64,000 bases of DNA, taken from Hyphomicrobium sp. (GTDB lineage: Bacteria; Pseudomonadota; Alphaproteobacteria; Rhizobiales; Hyphomicrobiaceae). Positions 24,688 to 33,947 of the stretch are shown one piece after another. The DNA lies in contig JAIEMV010000008.1 in the NCBI GenBank assembly GCA_019751875.1, positions 1 to 64,000 on the forward strand. The letters are read 5' to 3'. The position numbers and the translations under genes were made by a program. The notes beneath the pieces are model-generated. The model saw only the letters and a program-made list of their open reading frames with translations, was not told the origin of the DNA and did no database searches. The number at the start of each line of letters is the position of its first letter. The first letter of the stretch is position 1.

Positions 24688-26880
24688 TCAGAATGCTTGC
24701 CGCAACGTCACCATAAAAAGCCTTCCGCTTCTCTCTGCTTCCACTTCGCTGCCATCAGGATCACCATCCAGGTCCGGATCGAACATCTGCACTTCTTCGA
24801 GTTTTTCCGCGTCGAGCAAGTTGGATGCCGTGAATCGAAGTACAGTCGATTTGCCGAAGCGCGTTTCCCAGAAGGCTTCCAAATTTCCATCGTAGGAAAG
24901 TTCGGTAATTTCGTCGAAGCCGAATTCCGTGCTGTCGCCGCGCTTTTGATAGCTGGTTCCGAATGCCGAGTTCCACTCCGGAAGGCTGTGAATGAACCCA
25001 ACGTTGAGAATGTAGTCGGGCTGATCGTTGAACGCCCGCTTACGGTCGGTCAGGGGATCGGTCAGTTCCGTTTCTATCCAGGTGTAATTTGCGAAGATAG
25101 TCGTGTTGTCCAAACCGATGGCGGTCAACGGCGTCTCGACATCAACTTCAATACCGTAGGCGCGCGCATCACCAACGTTCCTAAACGAGAAGACATTGCA
25201 TGGGTCAATATCGCAGCCATCGATAGGTACGGGCGGCGCGATACCTACGAGTTCGATTTTGTCCTTGATGGCTCGGTTAAAGAAATTGAAACCCAATATC
25301 CCGCGTTCGCCAAGTTTCTGGTCAAATCCCGCATCCACCCCCCAGGCCGTTTCCTGGCGCAGATTGGGATTGCCGATCGTCGCACTGTCGTCGTTGGGCT
25401 CTTCGAGCACGATGAACGGTGTCAGCTGATCGAAGCTCGGACGCAAAACCGTCCTGGCCACAGAAAAGCGCAGCATCGTCGTTTCCGTCAGCGCATATCT
25501 AATGTGCGCAGATGGGTTCAGTTGATTGGCGTTGTTGTCGCTGGTTCCGAACTCAGGCCCCGAGAGCGTTTGCCAAGTGTTTTCATAGCGCAAGCCAGTC
25601 TCGACTGTCAGACCCGGGAGGAAGCTCCACGTGGCTTTTACGTAAGGATCAAGCCTTTGCTCCTCGATATCGAAGGCCCCGCTCAAATTATCGTCGATCT
25701 CATTGTTATCGTCGCGAATGATCTGTTCGGAGTCGCGCGTCCGAAAACGTCCGTCGATGCCCGTCTTGACGGTGACCAACGAGCCAAGGTTTGCAGTGTA
25801 AGACCACGTCGAGAACCAATCCTGGTCAAGCGTATCAGTGCTTTCAGTCTGCTCAAGTTCGAGAGGATCGCCGACGTCTGCCTCGCGTTCGGTCGTGAAG
25901 AGGTCCTCCCGAAACCGGTTATAGCCGACGATCACCTGCGCTTGATTCGAACCGAGTGGTAACGTGTATTCGCCGACGATGCTCATATTCTGCTGCTGGA
26001 TGTCTTCCAGCTGATCGGCGATCTCGTTGTCGTCCGGATCCGCAACAACGAATGTCTGCGTGAACTCCTTCTCTTCGCGATCGGTCAAAACGTAGAAACC
26101 ATAAAGCCTCATCACGCCGTCGCCGATCTTCGAAGCCACGTCACCATTGAACGAATAGTCCGTTCCGTCGCGCGTGTCGCTCTGCGGAATCACTTCCTCA
26201 AGAACCCCGTCGGCATCAAAGACATCAGCCGACTTGACTTTCGGGTTGCGCCGCTGCTGCACGTCGAGCGAGAATAGATAGGACGTGTCCCCGGCCGTGG
26301 TACCGTAGCCGACCGACCCCGCGCCACGCAGTTCATCTCCTTCGACACCAAATCCGCTTCCGCGAACCCAGCCACCTTGGATCGTGCCGGCCTTCTTCAA
26401 CTCAATATTCGCTGCACCAGCGATTTGATCCGAAGAAACGTCTGCAGACGGGCTGCGAATGATCTCGACGCTGTCGATAAGCTCTGCCGGGATACGGTCG
26501 ACCGCAAAAACGCTATCGCTGCCGGGCCCCCTTTGTAGCTGGCCATTAATCTGCACCTGCGCATAGATCGCGGGAAGGCCACGCAGCTGCAGCCGGTCAT
26601 ATTCGAGAATGTCGCTGCTGAAGCTGGCGCCGGGGACACGCTTCAGCGCGTCACCGGCCGAGATCGGTTCAAAACGCTGGAAGTATTCCAGATCATAGGA
26701 GAGGACGGGCGCGACGGTATCGCTTCGATTTCGTGTGACGACTGTTCCATAAACGATGAGTTCGTCGGTCGTCTGGACCCCTTCCGCCTGGACTTCAGCA
26801 GCGCTCGACGAAAACAACGCAGCTCCAGATGCGGAGGCAAGCAGATATGCTGTCCTCTTAGATACTCGATACTTGGTCAT
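24688..26880 (-). CDS. TonB-dependent outer-membrane receptor
   Basis: 730 residues from ATG 26880 (MTKYRVSKRTAYLLA), with a signal peptide ending near SSSAAEVQAEG. A TonB-box-like ELIVYGT comes first, then a plug domain (GASFSSDILEYDRLQLRGLP and SPSADVSSDQIAGAANIELKK), then a 22-stranded beta barrel ending in an aromatic residue (RLFMVTLRQAF). Its close neighbours are tonB-exbD-exbB and, divergently, a secreted phytase. This arrangement of receptor and beta-propeller phytase recurs in other bacteria and suggests uptake of phosphate- or phytate-linked ligands. The upstream in-frame extension to 27030 is rejected: no signal peptide results. Confidence 0.92.
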   Translation of the reverse strand: MTKYRVSKRTAYLLASASGAALFSSSAAEVQAEGVQTTDELIVYGTVVTRNRSDTVAPVLSYDLEYFQRFEPISAGDALKRVPGASFSSDILEYDRLQLRGLPAIYAQVQINGQLQRGPGSDSVFAVDRIPAELIDSVEIIRSPSADVSSDQIAGAANIELKKAGTIQGGWVRGSGFGVEGDELRGAGSVGYGTTAGDTSYLFSLDVQQRRNPKVKSADVFDADGVLEEVIPQSDTRDGTDYSFNGDVASKIGDGVMRLYGFYVLTDREEKEFTQTFVVADPDDNEIADQLEDIQQQNMSIVGEYTLPLGSNQAQVIVGYNRFREDLFTTEREADVGDPLELEQTESTDTLDQDWFSTWSYTANLGSLVTVKTGIDGRFRTRDSEQIIRDDNNEIDDNLSGAFDIEEQRLDPYVKATWSFLPGLTVETGLRYENTWQTLSGPEFGTSDNNANQLNPSAHIRYALTETTMLRFSVARTVLRPSFDQLTPFIVLEEPNDDSATIGNPNLRQETAWGVDAGFDQKLGERGILGFNFFNRAIKDKIELVGIAPPVPIDGCDIDPCNVFSFRNVGDARAYGIEVDVETPLTAIGLDNTTIFANYTWIETELTDPLTDRKRAFNDQPDYILNVGFIHSLPEWNSAFGTSYQKRGDSTEFGFDEITELSYDGNLEAFWETRFGKSTVLRFTASNLLDAEKLEEVQMFDPDLDGDPDGSEVEAERSGRLFMVTLRQAF

Positions 26881-27000
26881 GCCCGCCCCATGCTCTCTAC
26901 AAAAAAGCGCTGCGATTGCCGAGTGACAATGCGAACCGGCCTTCCTGCGCTGAACCGAGGCGACTGTTGCAATGCGCTGTGACGGACTAACTACGTTTCG

Positions 27001-27007
27001 ATGACAG
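27001..27007 (-). promoter_or_regulatory. Pho-box half-site (CTGTCAT) facing the receptor gene
   Basis: The minus strand reads CTGTCAT here, a perfect Pho-box 7-mer, 121-127 bp before the receptor start. Its direct-repeat partner is weak (GCATCAA 11 bp upstream). It supports PhoB control, with the site at 27068. Confidence 0.35.
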
Positions 27008-27067
27008 TTCATTGATGCGGTGGCTCCCATGGTGGCAGCGCATCCGTATGTAATCTGCCTTATGCGA

Positions 27068-27085
27068 GCGTCACGTGACTGTCAT
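27068..27085 (+). promoter_or_regulatory. Putative Pho box upstream of the phytase
   Basis: GCGTCAC-GTGA-CTGTCAT has the 7+4+7 spacing of a Pho box, with a perfect right half and a left half holding the GTCA core. It lies 75-92 bp before the phytase ATG, in the shared divergent promoter. PhoB control would fit the predicted phosphate function. Confidence 0.4.
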
Positions 27086-27159
27086 TCGCCGCTGCCACGA
27101 ATTTCATGGCCGAGGTTCTTTGACCTCATCATTATTCGAAAAATGCCGAGGAATTCGAC

Positions 27160-28221
27160 ATGCTCTTTATTGGAATGCGCGCCTCGCTGGCGCTCATGGC
27201 TTGCATCGCGCTGGGTCAAGCGGGAGCGCTCGCCAGTGAGATCAAGCTTTTTGATGTTGAGCCGGGAGTGGAGACTGAGCCGGCTAAGTCAATGGAAGAT
27301 GCAGCCGATGATGCGGAAGTTTGGCTGAATCCAGCAGCGGCAGACAAAAGCCTCATTTTTGGAACTGACAAAAAAAGTGGTTTGTTCGTCTTCGGTCTCG
27401 ACGGCGCAAAGGTCGACTTCTTCCCCGTTGGGCGTGTCAACAATGTTGATCTGCGGTCGGGGTTCGAGACAGCTGCCGGCGCTCGCGTGCTCGTCGGAGC
27501 AAGCAATCGGACCAAGCTCGGCATCAGCCTCTTTCTGCTCGATCCCGCCACGCTGAGAGTGGTTCACGACGAAGGGTTGTTTATCGCTACAGATCTTGCC
27601 GATCCTTATGGCTTCTGCATGTATAGCAGCGGGAAGACCGGGGCTTTGTTCGCAATTGTGATCGGGAAGGATGGTGAATTTCGTCAGTTTGCGCTTACGC
27701 CGTCCGATCAAGGGATCAAGGCGGAGCTCGTGCGAAAGTTTGCGTTCGGGTCTATTGCTGAAGGCTGCGTTGCCGATGATCGTACCGGCATCCTCTACGT
27801 CGGGGACGAGTTGCGCGGCATCTGGAGGCTTGGCGCGGAGCCCGACGCCGGCGAGCAACGCGAACTCATTGCGGAAGTCGATGGCAAGGAACTCGTTGCA
27901 GATATCGAGGGATTGACGCTCGCACCTGATGGAAAGGACGGCGGCTTTCTGATCGCATCGGTCCAGGGCAACAGCACGTATGCACTCTTTTCACTCCCGG
28001 ATTCGAAGCTCGTGGCGCGCTTCCGTATCGTCGCCAACGCCGAAAAAAACATCGATGAAGTGACCGGCACCGATGGTATCGCTCTGACGGTCGGTAACTT
28101 CGGTGACCAGTATCCGTCCGGGTTGCTTGTCGTCCAGGATGATGAGAATCCCGGCGCGGCCCAAAATTTCAAATACGTCTCGTGGGCGGACATCCTCAAC
28201 AAGCTCAACGGGACCAACTGA
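27160..28221 (+). CDS. Secreted beta-propeller phytase
   Basis: 353 residues: signal peptide (ASLALMACIALGQAGALAS) and a beta-propeller phytase domain. Family motifs include DAEVWLNPAAADKSLIFGTD, GRVNNVDLRSGF, EGCVADDRTGILYVGDE and ADIEGLTLAPDGKDGG. These Ca2+-dependent enzymes release phosphate from phytate. Acidic clusters that would bind Ca2+ are visible. GAGGA precedes ATG 27160. Divergent from the TonB-dependent receptor; a possible Pho box lies between them. Confidence 0.87.
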   Translation: MLFIGMRASLALMACIALGQAGALASEIKLFDVEPGVETEPAKSMEDAADDAEVWLNPAAADKSLIFGTDKKSGLFVFGLDGAKVDFFPVGRVNNVDLRSGFETAAGARVLVGASNRTKLGISLFLLDPATLRVVHDEGLFIATDLADPYGFCMYSSGKTGALFAIVIGKDGEFRQFALTPSDQGIKAELVRKFAFGSIAEGCVADDRTGILYVGDELRGIWRLGAEPDAGEQRELIAEVDGKELVADIEGLTLAPDGKDGGFLIASVQGNSTYALFSLPDSKLVARFRIVANAEKNIDEVTGTDGIALTVGNFGDQYPSGLLVVQDDENPGAAQNFKYVSWADILNKLNGTN

Positions 28222-28717
28222 TGTCTAACCATTCAAATCAGGAACGAGGACTCTTGCCACAGACAAGTAGGTAAGACGGAGGCTGAACTCATGATTGAAC
28301 GCGATAGATTTCTGTCGCTCAACATTAGCTTCATTGCCGCTGGATCATCGACCTATGTGGCAACTGTTCACCGGTGCTGGTAAGACTTCGGAGGGTGCAG
28401 AAATTGCCGTGCCTTGTACACCTAACATGTCGCATCTACAGACGGCTGCTCATGGCCCAGAGGCGAAGTCTGGGCTCGCAGGAAGCGTGGTCCGCTATCG
28501 AGCGCAAGGCGGACCAGCGGGCGGGTTGCCGCACACAATTCCACCATGGAGGCAAGCACCTCTTATCATGCTGTCCTGCGGCTATTCCAAATGGAACAAA
28601 TTCGCGTGGTCAGGACGTTGGGGGCATAGCGAAATGGCTGTACGTTCCCCCAATCGCACGACGGCAACGACAAAGCGCATCTTATCGAAACGGCTAAGGG
28701 AACAGTTTGAACTCAGC
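28222..28717. other. 496-bp remnant-like region
   Basis: No complete gene is supported. A plus-strand stretch at about 28575-28630 (RLFQMEQIRVVRTLGA, then stop) resembles the C terminus of the AAA+ gene (LFQMEQNREVEKSGNG), and the 13-mer TTCCAAATGGAAC at 28585 is shared with 4899 and 36873. It is probably a decayed accessory sequence. Confidence 0.35.
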
Positions 28718-28906
28718 CTGAGCCTCAAGACCCGCCTGGCACTAAATAGAAAGCCCCATATAAATCATATATATGGGGCGAAAAAATCTGGGGAGGGCAG
28801 GAAATGAATGGCTGGAATGAACGTCAACCGCTGAAGGACAAGCGGACGAGGAAACTGAAGTTGCCTCCGAGTCGTGGTGTGCTGGTACTATTGCCGTTGA
28901 ACTTGA
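28718..28906 (+). repeat. Conserved leader and ribbon-helix-helix repeat, copy A
   Basis: This stretch repeats at 34528-34718: the leader CTGAGCCTCAAGACCCGCC, an AT-rich palindrome and the first 100 or so bp of the gene. Distance from leader start to ATG is 86 bp in both copies. In copy A the palindrome at 28753-28779 is near perfect (GCCCCATATA, 7-nt loop, TATATGGGGC). Confidence 0.8.
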
Positions 28907-28944
28907 TATCGGACATTCTCTTGCGCTCTACCGCTAGGAGTTAG
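28804..28944 (+). pseudogene. Ribbon-helix-helix regulator, internally deleted copy
   Basis: 46 codons: MNGWNERQPLKDKRTRKLKL, then GVLVLLPLNLI, then SDILLRSTARS and a stop. Compared with the full copy at 34614, about 14 codons (DVLDQAAETLNMSR) are deleted between LNLI and SDI, followed by diverged sequence. The loss removes the first DNA-binding helix, so the product would not fold as a ribbon-helix-helix protein. Confidence 0.75.
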
Positions 28945-28984
28945 GCGTCTGTTCTACATGCCCTTGAGGTGGTGCCTGCCGTCT

Positions 28985-29230
28985 TTAGCAATCCTCAAGG
29001 CGTATGATCCCGGCTTGCATCGCTCGTGCCACGGCGTTTTCTCGGGTCGCAGCTCCAAGGCGCTCGCGGGCGTTGGCTAGGTGCTTCTCAACCGTCACCG
29101 ATGATATCGCCAATTCACGCGCGATGGCCTCATTACGATAGCCTCTGGCGAGTAGTTCCAGGCATTGCCTCTCACGGGGGGACAACACAATGTCTTCAGC
29201 CGCTTCGTCGCGGTCTTGAGTTCTGGACAT
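28985..29230 (-). CDS. Solitary LuxR-type helix-turn-helix regulator
   Basis: 81 residues, essentially only a LuxR/GerE DNA-binding domain: [45 protein letters not shown]. The canonical S-x-x-T-V-x-x-H-L recognition helix is present. No receiver or ligand domain is attached; such short regulators act constitutively or through partners. No operon partner; neighbours are a decayed region and non-coding DNA. Confidence 0.82.
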   Translation of the reverse strand: MSRTQDRDEAAEDIVLSPRERQCLELLARGYRNEAIARELAISSVTVEKHLANARERLGAATRENAVARAMQAGIIRLEDC

Positions 29231-29995
29231 TCAACCTCGGTCAGGAGTCGTCAGATTTCGGACCTGTGAGTGTGACCTCAACAAGAGCCCGCGCAAGGCG
29301 AGCCGAATGAGAATGGCGTCATTTCAAAGGGCGTCGCATCCGCGCCCGCTCGTAAGTAGGGCTCCCGCACCCTGGCGAACCCTTGTCACTCGTCCCGCTC
29401 CCATTCTTCTTGGGCGAGGGAAAGCGTGACAGGACAACACAATGCGAGAGTCGGCTCTTTGACTTCAATCAACTGAAGACCACTGCCGACAAAAGACGCT
29501 CACCAACTCTGTGTTCTGATCATCATTGGCTGAAGCCCATACGCGATCATTCCCCGCTGTCCGACACGCTCTTTTGCTTGATCTTGCGACGGAATTCAAA
29601 CGAGGCATCGAATTTCCATGGCTCCGCGAAGAGTTCGAACGTGACGCTTCCTACGTTGGCATCGCGGAGAAGCGGGCCAACCAAGTGATGTCAGCGTCAC
29701 AGGTAGGGATTCCCTCAATAGACCCAGCTTGAGCCTACCGGCAATGTACGAGCCGTCTCGGTATGTGATGCGGGCGACGAGCCCTGTCAGGACGCGTATT
29801 GCGGTTCATTGGGAACCGACTCTCAAACTAATGCGCCGCAAAATACCTCGCTGCGCCCGGTTCTTATTCGTCTCGCGTTTTTCTTCAGTTCTTTGCGTTG
29901 TTCGTGAGCGTCGCTTCACGGCGCCGTCACCATTTGCAACATGCGGATTCTTTTGTTTCTCGTGAACCGCAGAACCACATCAAAGAGCGGTCAAT
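29231..29995. other. 765-bp intergenic region with one doubtful ORF
   Basis: A plus-strand frame at 29526-29732 (TTG start; LLLDLATEFKRGIEFPWLRE) is protein-like but has no ribosome-binding site, and I do not promote it to a gene. The remainder shows no clear structure apart from the likely promoter of the autotransporter. Confidence 0.4.
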
Positions 29996-32900
29996 ATGGT
30001 TCTGTCGATATGGGCGAAAACTACAAACAAAAATCGCGAGCGGATTGGTTGGTCGCGAGCCTTCGCGCTTTTCTGCCAAGTCTCAAGAAGCCGCTCGGCT
30101 TTGGCCATAGCATTAATCTCTCTTGTAGCGGGTTCCGTCTCTGCGCAGGCCGGCCATCACGACATCCAATGTCCGGGGTCAACAACTCTTAAGCTCTGCC
30201 GGGATGGCGGCAATTGCGGGTCGATGTATCCAAGCTACAGCACGGACAACAATGACGTGCTCCACTTCCTCGGCGTCAGCCCTGGGGATCAGATCAATTT
30301 CTCCGTCACAAATGATTCTACGGCGCCGGCCACGGTCGACCTGACCGGCCAGGGCGGCACCAGCTTCAGTCAGGTTCTGACCAACAATGCGGCGAACAGC
30401 ACGGCGACGAGCGCGACGCATACGGTCGCGGCTGGTGACGAACCGCGCGCATCAATCAAGATCGATCTTGATCATGCTGGAAATCCCGATCCAACAGCGA
30501 TCACGTATACGGCAAGCTGCACGGCCAGTGCGCCACCATCGGGTCAGGCGCGAATCATTGTCAACAAGACCGCCGCTAATGGAGATGACACGTTTGCGTA
30601 TAGCGTCACGTCCGCCGATTCCGTGCCTTCCCTCAGTGAGACGCGCAACCTGACGACGACCGGCGGTTACGGTCAAACAGTCATCAATTTCACGCCATCG
30701 AATGGCAATAACGCCAAGACTGTCACAATCACCGAACAGACGCCGCCGTCGGGCTGGAGTTTTACAAGCTTGTCGTGCGTGGATGGAAACAACAACGGCA
30801 ACGACCAGACGACGGTCTCAGGCGCGACGGCGACGGTCAACGTGAGGTCCGGCGAGGTCGTAAGCTGCTTTTATACAAATACCAGGCAAGTTGCCGACCT
30901 GACGATCGATAAGTTCCACTTGGGCAATGCAACGCAGGGCCAGACAGGTTTCCAATACACATTAAGAGTCAGCAATTCCGGCAGCGCGGCGACGTCAGGA
31001 ACGGTGACTGTCACCGACACACTGCCGACCGGGCTCACGGCAACCGCCATTTCGGGAACGGGCTGGACGTGTACGCTCGCGACCCGGACCTGCACACGTT
31101 CGGACGAACTGGCAGCCGGTGCCTCCTACTCCGATATCACGTTGGCCGTCGACGTCGCGCCCAATGCTGCGGCGACGGTTACCAACGTGGCCAGCGTTTC
31201 GGGCGGCGGGGAGACCAACACCACCAACAATCAGGACAGCGATCAAACCACTGTCGTATCGACGAACGGTTCGCCCGACCTGACGATCAACAAGTCCCAC
31301 GCGGGCAATGCCACGCAGGGGCAGACGGGATTCCAATACACCCTGAAGGTGACGAACTCCGGGAGCGGCCCGACCTCAGGTACGGTCACGGTGACCGATA
31401 CACTGCCCAATGGGCTCACCGCCACAGCCATGAGCGGAACCGGTTGGAATTGTGATTTTATTGCGCGGACCTGCACACGTTCGGATGAACTGGCAGCCGG
31501 TGCTTCCTATCCCGACGTCACGTTGACCGTGAATGTCGCGCCCAATGCTGTAGCGACGGTTACCAACGTAGCGAACGTCTCGGGTGGCGGGGAGACCAAC
31601 ACCACCAACAATCAGGACAGCGATCAAACCTCCGTTAATGCGTTGGCGGCAACTCTGGTGCTGACCAAATCCGCTTCGCAGGGTTCCTTCGATAGGGTCG
31701 GTGAGACCATTAACTACACCTACGTGGTCCACAATAGCGGCGGTGCGCTCATCACCAATGTTCGGCTCACAGATGACAAAGTCGAGGCACTTAACTGCGG
31801 CGCCGTTAGCCTGCCCACGAGTTTGGCGGCTAGTGCCTCGCTCACGTGTACTGGCTTCTATTCAATTGCCGAGGCGGACATGGTGACAGGAACGGTGACC
31901 AACAACGCTCAAGCGTTCGGCGACCCGTCGATCCAGTCCAACATCGCCTCTGTTACGGTTCGCCGGAATGACGCGCACATCCGCGAGCGGACCCAGCAGA
32001 CGATCAATAACTTCCTTCAGAGAAGGACTGACCTGCTCCTCTCCGAGGAGCCCGATCGTAACCGTTTCGTCCGCCGTTTCACCGGATCGCTTTGGGGGAG
32101 CCCATCAAGCCAGTCCACAGGTACCGACCCAGGCTCAAGGGTGAGCCTCACGGGAGATGGAACGGCAGCGCGTTTTGCCTTCTCCACAGGTCTTCGCCAG
32201 ATGGCCGCCGATGCGCGTGCAGCATCCGAGGCTGAACGGAAGCGCAAGGAAGAGCCGGGCATGATGGCGCTGGGCAGCAGTCCGGAGTCCGTCGGGGCTG
32301 CCGAGGAGCTGCTGAGATCCGGTTGGGATTTTTGGGTCGAGGGACATTATGCGCACTTCGACGACGATCGGGTGAGTGCGGGTAGTTCGGGCAACTTGGG
32401 CGTCATGTACGTGGGCGCCGACTATTTGTTGACGCCCGCAATTCTGATCGGAGCGCTGATCCAGTTCGACTGGATGGAGGATCAATCGTCTGCAGCCCAA
32501 ACGGCGACCAAAGGAGACGGCTGGCTCGCCGGGCCATACCTTAGTGCCAGACTGTCGGACAATCTCTTCTTCGATGCCCGAGTCGGCTGGGGACAATCCG
32601 ACAACTCGCTCGATCCACTGGGGTTCTATACGGACAAGTTTGACACCGATCGCTGGCTGGCCAAGGGCAACCTGACTGGCAACTGGACCGCCGGCGGCTG
32701 GCGCTTCACGCCGAGCCTGGGGGTGGCTTACATCGAAGAAACGCAGGAGGCCTATACCAACACGCTCGGCATCATCATCCCGGGGCAGTCCGTTTCCCTG
32801 GGCCGTGTTACCTTTGGTCCGGAAATCGGTTACCGGTTTTTCGCCGCCGATGGGACCATCATCGAACCGCACGCTGCACTGATCGGAATGTGGGACTTTG

Positions 32901-33094
32901 ACAAACCGGATGCGCTTGTCTTTGCGGACGAGATTGTTGGAACGGACGACTTTCGGGGCAAGGTACAGGCGGGTGTCTTGTTCACGATGCCCTCTGGCTA
33001 CACGGTCCGAGCGACCGGCAGTTACGACGGGCTTGGAGCAGATGACTTTGATGCCTATGGGGGTCAGCTTTGGGTGAACATGCCGCTCAATTGA
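29996..33094 (+). CDS. DUF11-repeat autotransporter (type V secreted surface protein)
   Basis: 1032 residues. An extended signal peptide (LAIALISLVAGSVSAQAG) is followed by a Cys-containing N domain, then tandem DUF11 beta modules. Two are near identical over about 127 residues (starting DLTIDKFHLGNATQGQTGFQ and DLTINKSHAGNATQGQTGFQ), and a third begins LVLTKSASQGSFD. After an Arg/Gln-rich linker comes a C-terminal autotransporter beta barrel (about residues 780-1032: WDFWVEGHYAHFDDD ... GQLWVNMPLN). DUF11 proteins often form surface layers or adhesins. It is monocistronic. Confidence 0.85.
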   Translation: MVLSIWAKTTNKNRERIGWSRAFALFCQVSRSRSALAIALISLVAGSVSAQAGHHDIQCPGSTTLKLCRDGGNCGSMYPSYSTDNNDVLHFLGVSPGDQINFSVTNDSTAPATVDLTGQGGTSFSQVLTNNAANSTATSATHTVAAGDEPRASIKIDLDHAGNPDPTAITYTASCTASAPPSGQARIIVNKTAANGDDTFAYSVTSADSVPSLSETRNLTTTGGYGQTVINFTPSNGNNAKTVTITEQTPPSGWSFTSLSCVDGNNNGNDQTTVSGATATVNVRSGEVVSCFYTNTRQVADLTIDKFHLGNATQGQTGFQYTLRVSNSGSAATSGTVTVTDTLPTGLTATAISGTGWTCTLATRTCTRSDELAAGASYSDITLAVDVAPNAAATVTNVASVSGGGETNTTNNQDSDQTTVVSTNGSPDLTINKSHAGNATQGQTGFQYTLKVTNSGSGPTSGTVTVTDTLPNGLTATAMSGTGWNCDFIARTCTRSDELAAGASYPDVTLTVNVAPNAVATVTNVANVSGGGETNTTNNQDSDQTSVNALAATLVLTKSASQGSFDRVGETINYTYVVHNSGGALITNVRLTDDKVEALNCGAVSLPTSLAASASLTCTGFYSIAEADMVTGTVTNNAQAFGDPSIQSNIASVTVRRNDAHIRERTQQTINNFLQRRTDLLLSEEPDRNRFVRRFTGSLWGSPSSQSTGTDPGSRVSLTGDGTAARFAFSTGLRQMAADARAASEAERKRKEEPGMMALGSSPESVGAAEELLRSGWDFWVEGHYAHFDDDRVSAGSSGNLGVMYVGADYLLTPAILIGALIQFDWMEDQSSAAQTATKGDGWLAGPYLSARLSDNLFFDARVGWGQSDNSLDPLGFYTDKFDTDRWLAKGNLTGNWTAGGWRFTPSLGVAYIEETQEAYTNTLGIIIPGQSVSLGRVTFGPEIGYRFFAADGTIIEPHAALIGMWDFDKPDALVFADEIVGTDDFRGKVQAGVLFTMPSGYTVRATGSYDGLGADDFDAYGGQLWVNMPLN
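30896..31657 (+). repeat. Two tandem 381-bp DUF11 repeats
   Basis: Units start at GACCTGACGATCGA (30896) and GACCTGACGATCAA (31277), an offset of 381 bp or 127 codons. Long stretches are identical, including GGCAATGC-ACGCAGGG-CAGAC. The low divergence points to recent duplication or gene conversion within the gene. Confidence 0.85.
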
Positions 33095-33124
33095 GCTCGT
33101 GGCAGCCGTAAGATTAGATGTTAG

Positions 33125-33355
33125 TTGCGGGCCTCCCGTGGTTTGCTCGCTCGGCGCCGGACGCGTGACGATGCACGGATGTATTCTGTTCGGATTACGC
33201 CAGAGGGTAAGAGATTACTTGAAAAGGTGAGTCCGATTGCTCTGAAAGTGAACGCTGCTGTGCTTGAGTGTCTGTCAGGTTCGGAGCGCGCAACGTTCAA
33301 CAGTTTGCTTCAAAAGCTCAGGTCTTCGTCGGAGGGCGTGGATGAAAAGGCATAA
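33125..33355 (+). pseudogene. MarR-family regulator, C-terminal remnant
   Basis: 76 codons retaining only the end of a MarR protein: wing (RRTRDDARMYSVRITPEGKRLLEKV), then the last dimerisation helix (ECLSGSERATFNSLLQKL). The winged helix and first helices are absent, and only 30 bp separate it from the autotransporter stop codon. It appears truncated by the event that brought in the autotransporter. Confidence 0.65.
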
Positions 33356-33431
33356 GCTTTCTAATCGTGCACTCTAGCCGTGATGGCTACTGCAATCGCT
33401 GAGCAATTGATCGGTGTCCGATCGATCTTGA

Positions 33432-33947
33432 TCAGTACTTGCTGGATGCGACAACAGGAACTTCCGCGTGGTCCGCCGCAAATATCACGGGCAAACAGAC
33501 GTCAATACGCTGCTGGGCAATCAGCACACCTGCCGGGTTGTCGAGATGGATTTCGATCATTGGGCGGTTCGTGTCCGATACGAGTCCATGGTCGGACATC
33601 CACTCCGAGCGAATTTTTGAGATTGTGCGCGCGATCCCGACTTTGCCGCCGACGTGGCGTTCTCGTGCATACGCGCCATAGGGGGTTCTCTTGATGCTCA
33701 AGCCTGGCGGAAGTCGGCCAAATCCGTCTGGCAGCGGGATGCAGGCCTCATAGCGGCAATCATTTGGGGTTGTCACCCGCGGATCATCGAGCAACAGGCC
33801 ATATCTGGGTGTGATGTCGCACGCTGCGCCACTTCTCTGCAGCCAGTCGAACATGAGATCCCAGGCCTGCGCTGCAGAGGCTGAATATGGACCTGTGACC
33901 CGCGCAGCTACCACGGTCACCGGACGCAGATACTCTAAAGTTGTCAT
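33432..33947 (-). CDS. GyrI-like small-molecule binding protein
   Basis: 171 residues from ATG 33947 (MTTLEYLRPVTVVAARVTGPYS). The fold pattern matches the GyrI/AraC effector-binding domain: tandem beta-alpha-beta halves, the first RVTGPYSASAAQAWDLMFDW, with RYGLLLDDPRVTTPNDCRYEACIPL in the middle, and IEIHLDNPAGV in the second half. Such stand-alone domains bind hydrophobic or cationic ligands and can be hydrolases or regulators' accessory proteins. The long upstream extension is rejected for its composition. It is next to a MarR remnant. Confidence 0.75.
   Translation of the reverse strand: MTTLEYLRPVTVVAARVTGPYSASAAQAWDLMFDWLQRSGAACDITPRYGLLLDDPRVTTPNDCRYEACIPLPDGFGRLPPGLSIKRTPYGAYARERHVGGKVGIARTISKIRSEWMSDHGLVSDTNRPMIEIHLDNPAGVLIAQQRIDVCLPVIFAADHAEVPVVASSKY

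Noticed and set aside
24673-25962. 429-codon plus-strand ORF opposite the TonB-dependent receptor
   Set aside because: Antisense shadow of the receptor; Cys/Arg/Val mixture without a domain.
29526-29732. ORF starting at TTG before the autotransporter
   Set aside because: Composition is acceptable, but there is no ribosome-binding site and no family match, so no gene is called.
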